From Hydractinia symbiolongicarpus (lineage: Eukaryota > Cnidaria > Hydrozoa > Anthoathecata > Hydractiniidae), in contig NC_079886.1 in assembly GCF_029227915.1 (NCBI RefSeq), positions 7,316,001 through 7,380,000 of the forward strand: DNA of 64,000 bases, given 5' to 3'. A program made the position numbers and the translations under genes. Below, one piece after another: positions 1 through 11,201 of the stretch. The notes under the pieces were generated by a model, which did no database searches, was not told the DNA's origin, and saw only the letters and a program-made list of their open reading frames with translations. How positions within the stretch are numbered: the first letter of the stretch is position 1; every line of letters starts with the position of its first letter.

Positions 1-728
1 TGCACTGAGTTCTAATACAATCTATTCTGTCGCTTTTTTGTGGAAATTTTTCTTTTCTTTAAATTTTTATAAAAAAAGAAAATTCTCAACAGTTACAACA
101 ATTAACATAACTAAAAGAAATACCTTAGATTTTTTGTTAAGGCATTAAGACATTAAGCCTTCTTCGTCTGGTAAATATTTTGTATGTTGAGAAATTTGAT
201 ACAATCAAATTATGAATACTCAACGCACCTGTTCCATTCAAAATTAATTTTGTTCCTGATTTATTTTCTTTGGTATTCGGAAGCATTTTCATAAAACTTT
301 TATAGATATAATCTTTATAATCCAAAAATGACCTGAAAAATAATTCTATTTAATTATGTTTACGACCACTTAAAAAAGTAGGTTCCACTTTCAGACAGCT
401 TATTAATTCACTTACGTGGTAAATTTAACAGGCATATAAATTTAGGCACGGTAACCTAGCACGGTAAAATAGCGATATATTACGAAAATCATCCGCAGTA
501 AGTTAGTATACAGTTTAGTGTTCAAAGTAGTTTTTTATATACTAGCATTTAACTTCAACAATTAGAGGAAATTATTATATATTTTTTTAATAACACGCTT
601 TCAGAGTTAGATTAAGTTTTTATCAAGCGACAGCAATAAATTGGATTGCAATATTAGAACAGGCTAAGTCTAATATTCTTGTTAGTTTAACATATACACC
701 ATTCGGTACACATAAATATCTTTTTCAG
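1..728. other. Upstream flank of the first minicollagen body exon, no gene seen
   Basis: AT-rich sequence without a supported coding exon. It ends in a pyrimidine-rich 3' splice acceptor (TTTTTCAG at 721-728) that opens the first minicollagen body exon. I looked here for a signal-peptide exon like those at 14764 and 20634 and found none, so the first exon serving this array probably lies before the window. Confidence 0.6.
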
Positions 729-1240
729 CAAACAAACGCTCACCATGTGAATGCGCAGCACCACCATGTGCTTGTCAAGAACTTCCACCATCCGTCATTC
801 AAATTCCAGCACCTAGTGCTGGTTGTGGCCCAGCGCCAGCTCCTGCCTGCGCACCACCACCAATACCTGGACCACCAGGATCACCAGGACCTGCAGGACC
901 ACCAGGAGGACCAGGTGGCCCAGGAGCCCCAGGACCACCAGGGCCACCAGGAGGTCCAGGAGGACCAGGAGCTCCAGGACCACCAGGACCACCAGGACCA
1001 CCAGGCGCACCTGCCCCACCAGCTCCTCCACCACCACCAATTTGCCTCCACCATTGTATGAGAATCTGTCCAGCACCTGCTCCAGCTTGTGCGCCTCCAC
1101 CTCCTCCACCACCACCTCCACCACCTCCTCCTCCTCCACCACCACCACCACCTCCTCCACCTCCACCACCACCTCCACCACCACCACCTCCAGCACCAGT
1201 TTGCACTTGTGCTCCACCACCTTGTTCATGTGGCAAATAA
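729..1240 (+). CDS. Minicollagen body exon 1, variant cysteine domains, 5' partial
   Basis: A nematocyst capsule-wall collagen. The exon follows a TTTTTCAG acceptor and begins with two bases completing a codon (phase 1). It then reads N-K-R, a dibasic propeptide site, and SPCECAAPPCAC, a Gln/Leu/Pro/Ile spacer, a GCGPAPAPAC segment, 16 Gly-X-Y triplets, an Ala/Pro linker, ICLHHCMRICPAPAPAC, a long polyproline tract and CTCAPPPCSCGK before the stop. The order prosequence, Cys, collagen, Pro, Cys is that of minicollagens, which are known to trimerise and crosslink by disulfides in the capsule wall. The cysteine spacing is not the canonical CX3CX3CX3CX3CC. The body is about 169 residues. No initiating Met or signal peptide is present in frame, so the first exon is elsewhere, probably upstream of the window. 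Confidence 0.85.
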
Positions 1241-2534
1241 ACAATGCGTTGGCAGAAGGAAGTAAGAAATGATGATTGATAATGCAAACACATACACGTC
1301 ATCTATGTAGAATAATGGAATGGATGAGAACAATTACATATCTGTATACACATATATTTTTTACGCAATTTAATTTATATATTTGTGAAATAGTAAATAC
1401 AAATATCTTCACACACACATATAGTTTTAATGTTTCTATCCACAACACATGTAGACATAAGTGATTGCTTGATGTCAAAACCACAAGCAGATAAAAAGTA
1501 CTTCCCTTACATATGTTTAACTAACGCTTACATTCTGCTCTATTTAATTATCCTAAACTTATACATGTAGGTAGCATAAAAGCTCATTAGTAGTAAAACA
1601 GATTTTTCTGAAGATTTCTAAAACACACATAATTTTTTGTTATTGAAAGACTTAAAGGTAATATGCGAATATATAAGGGCAAAGCAAGAAATGACTCAAC
1701 TATTTTTGCCGGGAAATGTCCACGTTTTATTTAAAAAAAACAATGGGCGTTGCTCAGGGCAACAATAATTCGCCTCAAATAAAAAACAAAATGGCAGACA
1801 CAGACGAGCAAACCACGACGCAAGCTAGCTCTATTTATAAGGAGAATGAGAATGCAACCCTGTCTATATAACATTTTATTCACTTATTATATAACCTTCT
1901 ACCTAGCAAAGTATTTTCAAACTTTGGACCTGGAAATTTATTACTTTAATAATTATTAGTTTAGCACAAATTATGTCCCATATGCGAAGTTATATTACGT
2001 TAGTAATGCAATTCAATTTGTTGTGCGTGGCTGTTAAATAAGTAAAACGTGCTACCATTTTTAAATTTCTAAAGCTCGCCTTGGATCGTGTGGCTATATC
2101 TATTGTTTTATTGAGGAATCCCCGTTGCTGACATCAGCATGTTAAGACCTTATCATCGCATATTATCTTTAAATTTATATCTTGCTTGAATTATTCGTAA
2201 TACGATTTAAAAGGAGTATGTGTCAGAAGAATAGATTCATCGTATGACAAAAAAGCTAAGGAAAAGATCACAAAAATTGCGGTCCTTTCGGCGCGAAAAA
2301 CTCTACACAAAGATGCTAATCCATTCAAATTACTTCTTGAAAATTATGTTTTGTAATCTATTCTTACATTAATGTATTCACACGAAACTTATGCACATCA
2401 AAACAATGAAACGCCAAAACATAGACACAAATTAAAATTTAAAACTAAAAGATAAAAATAAATTCGCTGTAACTAAACTTTTCTACTACACCAAAGAAGG
2501 ACACTCTTCCAGCATTTCGTATTCCTTGTTTTAG
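1241..2534. other. Spacer between minicollagen body exons 1 and 2
   Basis: AT-rich, no supported coding exon. No hydrophobic signal-peptide exon with a phase-1 donor is seen. The stretch ends in the acceptor TTGTTTTAG at 2526-2534. Confidence 0.5.
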
Positions 2535-3049
2535 AGAAAAGATCACCATGTGATTGTGGAGCCGGCGGATGCGGAGGAGGTCCCGGCGTACAAGAACTTC
2601 CAATGAGTGTAATTCAAATCCCATCTGGCGGAGCTGGGGGAGCAGGCTGTGCTCCTCCTCCTCCTCCTCCACCACCTCCACCACCCCCACCTCCACCACC
2701 AATTCCCGGACCACCAGGATCACCAGGACCACAAGGACCACCTGGAGGACCAGGAGAGGGCGGACCACCAGGACCACCGGGACCACCAGGAGGCCCAGGA
2801 GGTCCAGGAATGCCAGGACCACCAGGACCACCAGGGCCACCGGGAGCACCTGCACCACCAGCCCCACCGCCGCCACCAATCTGTCTCCATCACTGCATGA
2901 GAATTTGCCCAGCACCTGCCCCTGCTTGTGTTGCTCCTCCACCTCCACCTCCTCCTCCACCACCGCCACCACCGCCACCACCACCACCACCACCACCGCC
3001 ACCACCAGCCTGTTCTTGTGCTCCTCCACCATGCAGTTGTGGAAAATAA
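2535..3049 (+). CDS. Minicollagen body exon 2, variant cysteine domains, 5' partial
   Basis: Second body of the array, opened by the acceptor TTGTTTTAG and again phase 1 (two bases, then Lys-Arg, the dibasic propeptide site). The N-terminal cysteine part is CDC-GAGG-C, a spacer with VQELPMSVIQIP, and one further Cys. Next come polyproline, 16 Gly-X-Y triplets, an Ala/Pro linker, ICLHHCMRICPAPAPAC, a second polyproline tract and CSCAPPPCSCGK. The body is about 170 residues and is clearly a paralogue of the exon at 729, with the collagen-to-CLHHC junction nearly identical. It lacks the CXC pair seen later in the N-terminus of body 1, so it has four N-terminal cysteines rather than six. No signal-peptide exon lies between it and the preceding body. 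Expected role is a nematocyst capsule component. Confidence 0.85.
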
Positions 3050-3140
3050 ACCAAATGTGGACATCAAAATTAACCCACGCGTTCGGATAGTATATTAACA
3101 CTTCTATATTATGTAGAAAGTAAAAAGTTTGATTTTGTGA

Positions 3141-3146
3141 AATAAA
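3141..3146 (+). promoter_or_regulatory. Polyadenylation signal AATAAA after body exon 2
   Basis: AATAAA about 90 bases after the stop at 3049, followed by T-rich sequence. It suggests this body is a terminal exon and not an internal one. Confidence 0.5.
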
Positions 3147-3393
3147 ATTTAATTTTTTAATCAATTGTTTTTTATTTTTAACTCAAGCACTACACACGTT
3201 TTATTAACAGTCACACTATCTCAAGCACATATATTTCACTGTTCGAAATATAACAAAAAATCAAAGCTCAAGTTAATTCAATAGTTTGTTTAAATCTTCT
3301 ATCCAAAGAGTATAAAATTTACTAATTTAATCATTATGGAGAATGGTGTAAATAAAGCCAGAAAGCAACTTCCAATGACTAATTCTATTTTAG

Positions 3394-3947
3394 AAAAACG
3401 CTGTACTCCTCCTTGTGGGGCACCACCACCACCTCCAGCGGGATGCGGTGCACCAGTAGTACAAGAATTACCAATGCAAGTAATCAATTTACCAGCCGGA
3501 CCAGCACCAGCAGCGGCAGCAGCAGGATGTGCTCCTCCACCGCCACCACCTCCACCTCCACCAATCCCTGGTCCCCCCGGCCCACCAGGTCCACCAGGAT
3601 CACCAGGAGGACCAGGATGTGGAGGTCCACCAGGACCACCAGGACCACCAGGAGCTCCAGGAGGCCCAGGCTGTGGAGGTCCACCAGGTCCACCAGGACC
3701 ACCAGGTGCTCCAGCCCCACCAGCCCCACCACCACCACCAATCTGTCTTCATCATTGCATGAAAATCTGTCCTGCACCAGCCCCAGCCTGTGTAGCTGCA
3801 CCTCCTCCACCACCTCCACCACCACCTCCTCCACCACCACCTCCACCACCACCACCACCACCTCCTCCTCCTCCACCACCACCACCGCCACCACCACCAC
3901 CACCAGCTTGCACCTGCGCACCACCACCTTGCTCTTGTGGTAAATAA
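3394..3947 (+). CDS. Minicollagen body exon 3 with cysteines inside the collagen helix, 5' partial
   Basis: Third body of the array. The acceptor CTATTTTAG ends at 3393. The exon starts phase 1 and reads Lys-Arg, CTPPCGAPPPPPAGCGAP, the conserved VQELPM spacer, an Ala-rich stretch, GC and polyproline. Then come 16 Gly-X-Y triplets of which two are Gly-Cys-Gly, the Ala/Pro linker, ICLHHCMKICPAPAPAC, a very long polyproline tract and CTCAPPPCSCGK. The body is about 183 residues. The frame stays open upstream to an ATG at 3336, but that segment encodes no signal peptide and runs through the splice acceptor, so I place the start at 3394. Cysteine within the Gly-X-Y region is unusual for this family and could give extra interchain disulfides. 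Confidence 0.85.
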
Positions 3948-5002
3948 TTTCTCTTAAAACTAACTTTTGGAGTCAAGAAGAAGAGAAAAGCTGAGGACGC
4001 TATTATTTGGCATTAAAAAGTTTTCATTGGAATTGCTTGAAGCAAAATTTATTTAGAAAATGTATTTTTATACATTTTTGGATAGTTAAAAAAATTTTCA
4101 TAATAAACATATTTTATTTAAACTTGTCGTCTTCTGTAATGTCTATTTTCAAAATTTTAATTTTAAAAATCGAAACGCTCTTTGGACGTTTTTTTGTTAA
4201 AAACATTTACATATATAGGTTAAACACATACCTACCACGTTATTTAAATCTTACACATATCTCTTATACTAATACACGTATCTTGTTTTTGTTTTTTCGA
4301 CGGCCGTGCGTAGAGTAATTTATTCACCTGACGTTATTTTTTTGTTTATTTAAAATGGCCGCCAAATCCGTACGTTGTGCCAAAATGTCAGAATAGCAAT
4401 ATACGATTGGCGAGTTTGTGGATTTTTCCACAAGCTATCGACTGAAAAAAAAACTAATTCACTCAACAAAATACAAAAAATATTGGGGTTGTTACAACAC
4501 ATTAAAAATATAAAAATGGTATACCTAAAACTACCTTTACGATTCATCTCACAATGGTTCGAGCTTATCACTGCCTTTTCGTGTGTATTTCTGTCAAAAT
4601 TGTTTACGAAGAGATGTATGTGGCGATAAAAGAGGATTAATGAAATTTTATTACATTTTAAACACTCAAATTTAACTTGGACAAAGTCGAAAACAGATGG
4701 AGAGGTACGATATTCTTTAAAAAAATATGCAGTCTAACAGATGCACCTTTGTTTTTTTTTTAAAAAAAAAATATCGAGTGCCTGCAAAAGAATGAATGAG
4801 GCGCTCGTTTAAAGAAATGTCATTTTAAATATAAAAGTGAATGTTTTCACAGTAATATTTGATTTTTTTTTTTAAAGTAGTTAAAAAAAAACAAAGAATA
4901 ATAAAATTAAAGTTATTACTTTTTATCAATATATTTCGGGATCTTCTTCCATCATCAAAAATATATACTTTTATAAAAATATATACTATACTGTGTTTAA
5001 AG

Positions 5003-7269
5003 GTGACCTACCGCCAAAAAATTAATTTGACTTAGATTTGATCATAATATCATTGTTGAACAACCTCGTCCCCACGACTATATGCTTCTAAACAGCGCTG
5101 CGTTTTCTGATAGGTTTAGAGAAATAGGTGCTGGGGTCGAGCTTGATTGTTGGATTAACGAATTCAGAATTTTATTTTCACATTTCGTTGTTATAAGTCG
5201 TAAAATTACAAAAGTTTAATGTCGATTTTTACATTTGTGTTTGTTGAGCATTCCTCCGACAAGTTCGCCATTACGGAAAAAAAGCAGGGTTTGATATCAC
5301 AAACGGCAAGAATGTACAAAATCAGTGCGTTGCTAAAGTGAACAACAACCATTGTTCTGAATCAACGAGACAAAACTGTTCGATTTAATTACACAGATTA
5401 TTAGCCTCTCCATCGTACATTAAAATATCAAAATAAAATATAACGTCGCAGAAAATTTGTTTCCGGCCCGGCGTAATGTTTCCTTGCCTTTCTGTTCCCT
5501 GTGGTAAGAAAAATCACGCTGGGTCTCCTGGAAATGAAAATATTTGTTTATGCCACAAATATTTGAAAAGTCAGGTCCCACTTACAACGCATTAAAGTCC
5601 CGGCTGTACAATGTTGGAACAATTGAAGTAATGTTGATAAATAATAAACACCAAATTTTTCAACAGTTTGGAGAGCGGCCAGCGTGAATATTCTCGCTTT
5701 TAATCATTATTGCTTATAACTATTAGGGTGGGTTAGAATTGTAATTTAAGCAGGACGGGACTTAAAAAAAAAACGGAAACCCTAACTAAATTGAACAGTT
5801 GTTGATTCACTTTAAGCTTTTGGAGTTTCCCCAGTTCTCTCCACTTTTGAGAGGGCGCGACTGATTTTAGTTGGTCATGATGATATTACCGTGTAAATAC
5901 AAAATGAATTTTAATACTAAGAAAAGCTAAAAAAAATCATCTCCCGCTAACCAGATCTATTATAGATTACAGCCCTGATATAAAAAAGAAGTCTAGAAAT
6001 AAAGTTTCCGCTATACACTATTTTATAAGAGCCAAAAAATTAGCACCAGTTTTGACTGTCCGGTCAAAAACCAAGAGGTCTATGTTCGTTTTGAGTAACT
6101 TTACAATTAAAATTATTTACATGTGCTAAAAATTTTAATGCACATAAAAAAGGATCTTTATGTCCAATCTATCTTTCTAATAGGTCTGGCAGTTTTTATT
6201 TCCTTTACCTAAGTAAAACAATTGAAAATGCTATCCTCATTTTTTGCATATTCCAAGAAAAACAGAAAATCAGTAAAATTTTAACCTGATTATTGGTTTC
6301 CTTTATTTTTCATTGTTCTAATAAAAAAGTCACAATTTTACTTACATTTTTTTGGCGAAAAGTGCAAGTGAAATTTTTCATCACTCCATAAAGTTTATTT
6401 ATTAATAAAAAAATTATATCCTTGCGAAAAATTTGATTGATCTGATTAAACTTTTATTTCGTTTCGCGCTAACATTAAAATATTGACCAATCAGATTGCT
6501 ACAGAAACAATACTTCTCCCGCATTTGAAATAGGTTACAACTTCACGCACTGTGATAAAAAACAATTGGAAATCAACAATCGGAATTTTTTTCGCTCGAA
6601 TGTTAATTGAAAATTTATTTGCTGGAGGCGCGCTTTTTTAAGAGGCGTTTGTTTAAATGAAAAAGACTTTTTAAAAAGGTGACATTTTTACGCAAACTAA
6701 AGAAAGAAAAAAAACTTCAAACGTATTAATTTTGAAATTTTAAGTTTCTCTAAAAATTCTTGCAAGAGCATTTAACAACATAATAAATAGAACTAAACAC
6801 TAATTTAATTATTATAACTCTGCACCCTATCTTTTAAGAATATACTGTATAAGAATATTCAAGATGAAATTAGAAAAAAAGTTATGAATATCTTAAGAAT
6901 ATCTTAAGAATATGATCATCCTGAAATATAGCTTGCATCCTATCGTAAATATTTGAAATTAAGCTAATACCTTAAGGGTGATTTTTCTAAACTGTGCTAA
7001 GATTATGCTATAAATTTCCCCAAAAATTAAGAATGTTCATATGGAAGTAAAGAACACTATTTTTTATACAAAAGGTTGTATTAAATAGCACTATTTTGTC
7101 GAACGAGCGCTAAATTTTAAAAATGGAGAGGACCTTATTAAGGGCTCGTTGGGAGGCGCTCATTTTATATTATCTCATGCGTGAGAATACGTTACTAGTG
7201 GGAAATGTTCAAGATAGAAAAAGCCATTATGTTTGCAACCATTAAATTTGCAGACCAACGGTAGGTCAC
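5003..7269. mobile_element. Possible non-autonomous DNA transposon with short inverted ends
   Basis: GTGACCTACCG at 5003-5013 and its inverted copy CGGTAGGTCAC at 7259-7269 bracket about 2.3 kb without coding potential. The inverted match extends only weakly inward and I could not identify a target-site duplication. The pairing could be chance or two independent remnants. Confidence 0.35.
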
Positions 7270-9274
7270 TTTTTATCAGACTATGAAAAAAAACTGAGAA
7301 ACAGCTCATCAAAGTTACTTTTTTCTACTTTACGAAAAGAGATAATTTCTGGACTCGCACCTTAATATCATCGAGAATAAATTCAGTAAGGAATACGAGC
7401 GCAATAGAACATGGTATACTTACACCATAACGCTATTCCACCAAGATTAATTATACAAAGTTTCTACATGTGATCATCTCCATTATCTTTTTTTTTCAGA
7501 GATTACCCGAAGTTCTGAAGAAATCGGATTTTTAGGAGATTTTAAACATTTTCATAAAATTATGTCACAAAACGTATACTGGGGAGGGCGAAATAGCCCC
7601 ATATTTTTACACCAGCCCAAAATTGCTACTACATTCATTTTGGTCCAGGTTACCTTGAGGCAAGTTTGGGGGCCACTTAAACTAAATAAGTGGGATATCA
7701 ATGTTGTTTGAATCGATCAATTCGATCATGTTCGTATAAGTGGAAACCTCCTGATACTCAACGGAGGTACTTGTGACTTGAGCCACAAACTGTTAAAAAT
7801 AATTTTTTTATAAGTAGCACAAAATTTGGGCAGAGGCTCATTGTTTCATAAGTTTCTTTATTTTACAGAATCGACTTTTACGTACGTTTTGCTTTATACC
7901 AAATTCACATATTTGCTAGCGTCCTCAGTGAAGCTAGTGGAGTAATTAAATTCCTTCGTGTGTCTTTATCACTGCAGCTTCTGTGTCATGCAAGTAACTA
8001 ATTAATTAGTAATTAATTAAAGCTGCAATTAATATTCAGATGATTTAGATTGTTTATCTATTGTGTGGCGTTTTTTTGCCGTCTGCCTACCGCGTCTCGT
8101 TTGTTTTTCGACAGACATCTATTGTCGAAAAAATATAATAAAGATAATAAGATGTTCTTGTTAAATACAGGTTTCTCCCCATAGATCATCACGCTCTCCT
8201 TAATCTCCAAAAGCAAATTATTGGGAGCTGATGTGATGACACTAAAATCGTTAAAGGAAGCTAAACAGAGAAAAAGCTCTTCCTTGACGGCAGATAACTG
8301 AGCACTTTTAAACAGCCCTACCGGTCACAGGGAAAAATTTCCAAATGTTCAGATATCCTTACTTTCAAATGTTGTTTAGTTTTGCCAAATTAAGTAGCGT
8401 TGCAGTTACTACACTTAAATTACATCATAGTTATAAGAAACACTGACTATAATTACATCTATTATAGCGATCAGCAAAAAAAGCTAGTCATAATTAATAA
8501 TGGATGACTGTTGAAAATTGTTTTCTTTCAAAAGTTAGGATTAATCCTAAGATTAAGTATGTTATTATAGATCAGTTTTCTTTGGACAAGGCAATTGTAA
8601 CAACTTTGCCAGATAAAAAATGCAATATTCTATTCGGTCTGGTTTATTGCTGGTTCTTTGCGCATTGGTGGAAAATTAGGCTGAAAAAACTTAGATGACG
8701 TCATTTAGTCCAATGTCATTGTAATTTGCGAGCTCTAAAAAGGCAAAACAATGGGACCGAAATTCAAAATAAGGAAAAGTCTTGTAACCGATTTAAGTGT
8801 GTAAATTTAGTTGATCCACGCATAAAATGTTTATTATGGCTTTGGTTGTAAATAAGATAATTGACAAAAAAATCCTAATAATTTCCCTGACCCCCTTTTT
8901 ATACGATGATTCATGATAACAAAGAACGTGACGTCACACTAAAAAAGATGACATGTGGTATGCTACGGAATTTACTAAAAAGATGGAAAGGGGAAGGGGG
9001 GTGGGGATAGAAAAGCATTTATTGAACATACATAGTAACACAGAATTTTTCCCAGGGTGTTGCATTTTAAACATCCCGTCTTGGGCAGTGGTGATTTGGG
9101 AAGAAGGAAAGTATTCTTCCCAACTACAAAGCGTCGAGAAAATGTCGGCTACTTTGAAATGGCGAAAAATTTTGCGCACATTTTCAGATCTTTTTTGTTC
9201 TAATACAGAAAAAAATTGTAAAGAAGAAAATTTAATGTAACTAGTCATGATTAGTGTGGTGTAATATAGTAATA

Positions 9275-9422
9275 CTAGTCGTTAACCCGTGGAAAAATCC
9301 ACGGGTTCGCCCTTCCTTTTTATACCGCATATTGCGTGCGTCTCGCTACTTGCGCAGCTAAGCTACCATTTTGCGTGACAGACACACGGACGGACAGACG
9401 TATACGGGTATTATAATATAGA
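9275..9422 (-). mobile_element. Helitron-like mini-element (complete copy)
   Basis: Read on the minus strand it begins TCTATATTATAATACCCG and carries a short GTCT/GTCC-type microsatellite. It ends with the hairpin CCCGTGGA-TTTT-TCCACGGG, a few bases and the terminal CTAG. The flanking bases are A before TC and T after CTAG. These are the structural hallmarks of Helitron or Helentron non-autonomous elements: no target-site duplication, TC start, 3' hairpin, CTRR end and an A/T insertion site. At 148 bp it encodes nothing and is the best-preserved copy in the window. Confidence 0.75.
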
Positions 9423-9497
9423 TAAAACCTTTACTAAAACATTTGGGACAACTTAGAACATAAATTTTATATAAGGAATCAGTTAAGTAAAACTTAA

Positions 9498-10428
9498 CCC
9501 TATTTGGTATGGGCTTTTTTGACCCTTGTAAATATGCGGGGGGCATAAAGTGCCCGCGGACTGTAACTTTTGTTTAGTTTGGTTTTAAGTGACTAAACTT
9601 GGCACAAAGAAGCAACAATATGTTGTGACTTAATTCGTGAAAAAATATTTAGGTTGACATGTCACACAGGAAGTGATGACGTCATAATGAGACAATGGTT
9701 GAAGAAAATATGTCTTTCTTGGAAATTCTCGTTTTTGTATCTATTTTAAAACTATTTACAGTACTAGTCATTAAAAAGTAATATAAGAATGTGAGATATT
9801 ATTAGAAGCCTTAACAGGTGGTATAAAGACAAAGGATTTCTCTAAGGAGAAAATAGAAATCGATCGGAATTCAAATATTCAAGTAATTTCTTTGAAAAAT
9901 CTATATTTGAGAACCTTAGTGTAAGTAGCTGTCATATAAAACTTTGTATATCTATTAGCACTTACGTCAGTAGCTACTCAATAAAGAGCATTTGGATTGA
10001 CATGGGAGAAAATGACCTATGGCGGCATCATATGACAATAGAAATAGAGAAATACGAAATTACAAATATTCCGTTCTGTAAATTACCAATATATTGGTTT
10101 GCAAATTACACAGTATACATGTCAACATTGTATGATAACTTTTTGTCACTGTCACATACATAATCCCATATTCGTACAACTGCTTAGTTTAGAAAGCATT
10201 TATTTTTAGCACTACAGTAAAAAAGTTGATATGACCACCTGTCAAACAGGACAAAGTGACATTGACAGAACCATTTTTGGAAATATTTTTTCTTATTTTT
10301 CAAAAGTCAAATAAAAGTTAGGAAAAGTCACAAAATTTCAAGTAATTTCATTCAGTTTTAAAAAAGTTATTAGACTTTGAAAATGCCGTGGGCATTTTAT
10401 GCTTCCCCCTCCCCTATACCAAATAAGG
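9498..10428. mobile_element. piggyBac-like non-autonomous element flanked by TTAA
   Basis: TTAA at 9494-9497 is followed by CCCTATTTGGTATGGGC. The other end, CCCTATACCAAATAAGG, is followed by TTAA at 10429-10432. Inside both ends is a further inverted match, GGCATAAAGTGCCCGCGG against CCGTGGGCATTTTATGC. TTAA duplications and CCCT ends are typical of piggyBac-type elements. No transposase is visible in the 931 bp. A related end lies at 52190-52257. Confidence 0.65.
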
Positions 10429-10662
10429 TTAAGATTGCCTGTTCTTATTTCTTAAGCATTTTTTATCCCGGTTTCTTTTTATTGGTTTTAAATAATACAA
10501 CTTTAGAGTTCAATTTCATCCAGCTTTTATTTATGAATCTGCTATAATATGGAACCTACTATTTCGGCATCAAAATGTTTTTATTTTTAGTGCAAGCAAT
10601 TGTTGCTGATGCTGGTCTTTTATTTTTTCCTGAAAAAAGCCACAATCGCGCTTATATGAATA

Positions 10663-11201
10663 CAGTAGTCTCTTAAATAGCGGATAACCATTGGTGCAAA
10701 AAAATCTATCCGCTAATTAGAGGTGTCCGCGTTAACTATTTTTGAACAAATTTTTGTTGTTGAGTCGAAAAAGTGATATATTGTGAGGTTTTGGGGGGAA
10801 ATTTGATTATTTTAGACTTAGAAGAATAGAAAAATTAGAATTTAAGATATACAAAGTTTTTTATGTCAACACAAGAAAAATATTAAAAACCTAGAAAAAA
10901 TATAAAAGTACGTGTTTGTTTCAAAATACCAATAAACTATATATAAAACTATATAAAGTAAATAAAAGAAATAAAGATAAACGAATATTCTTTACCCTGA
11001 CAAAAAAAGTCTTAAAATTTCTCGAGGTTTCCGCTAATTAGAAAGGAAAAATCGCCGAAAAATGTGTCCGTTAATTGGAGTGTCCGCTGTTTAGAAAGTT
11101 TTCTGTGAGACCTTGACTAGAATTCGTCCGGTGTAATGAAATTTGTCCGTTAATTGAAGGTGTCCGCTTTTTAGAGTGTCCGTTAATTAGAGAGACCATT
11201 G
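10663..11201. mobile_element. pogo/Tc1-like non-autonomous element flanked by TA
   Basis: The ends are CAGTAGTCTCTTAAATAGCGGA and, inverted, CAATGGTCTCTCTAATTAACGGA; TA dinucleotides flank both sides (10661-10662 and 11202-11203). Sub-terminal copies of a TCCGYTAATTAGAG-type motif recur several times near the 3' end. TA duplication plus CAGT-type ends fit the Tc1/mariner superfamily, pogo branch. The 539 bp hold no transposase. Confidence 0.7.

Noticed and set aside
747..1302. Open frames on both strands rich in His/Gln, Val or Gly over the first minicollagen (similar ones at 2445-3164, 3413-3976, 15449-16070, 16112-16734, 21140-21446 and 57684-58154)
   Set aside because: They are other-frame readings of CCN-rich polyproline and Gly-X-Y sequence. 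Only the frame with Cys domains and matching splice phase is real.
1848..1960. Small hydrophobic reading frame after ATGAGAATGCAACCC as a signal exon for body 2
   Set aside because: Hydrophobicity is irregular and aromatic, there is no cleavage-like Ala region, and no phase-1 donor like that of the real exon 1.
3336..3393. ATG at 3336 with a TATAAA at about 3313 as the start of minicollagen body 3
   Set aside because: The segment encodes no signal peptide, and a good acceptor at 3393 matches the phase of the other bodies. The TATAAA is also too close to the ATG for a normal leader.
8934..9248. Overlapping 95-104 codon frames on both strands
   Set aside because: They overlap a local palindrome (TGGGAAGAA...TTCTTCCCA at 9097-9122), match no family I recognise, and have no splice or neighbour support.
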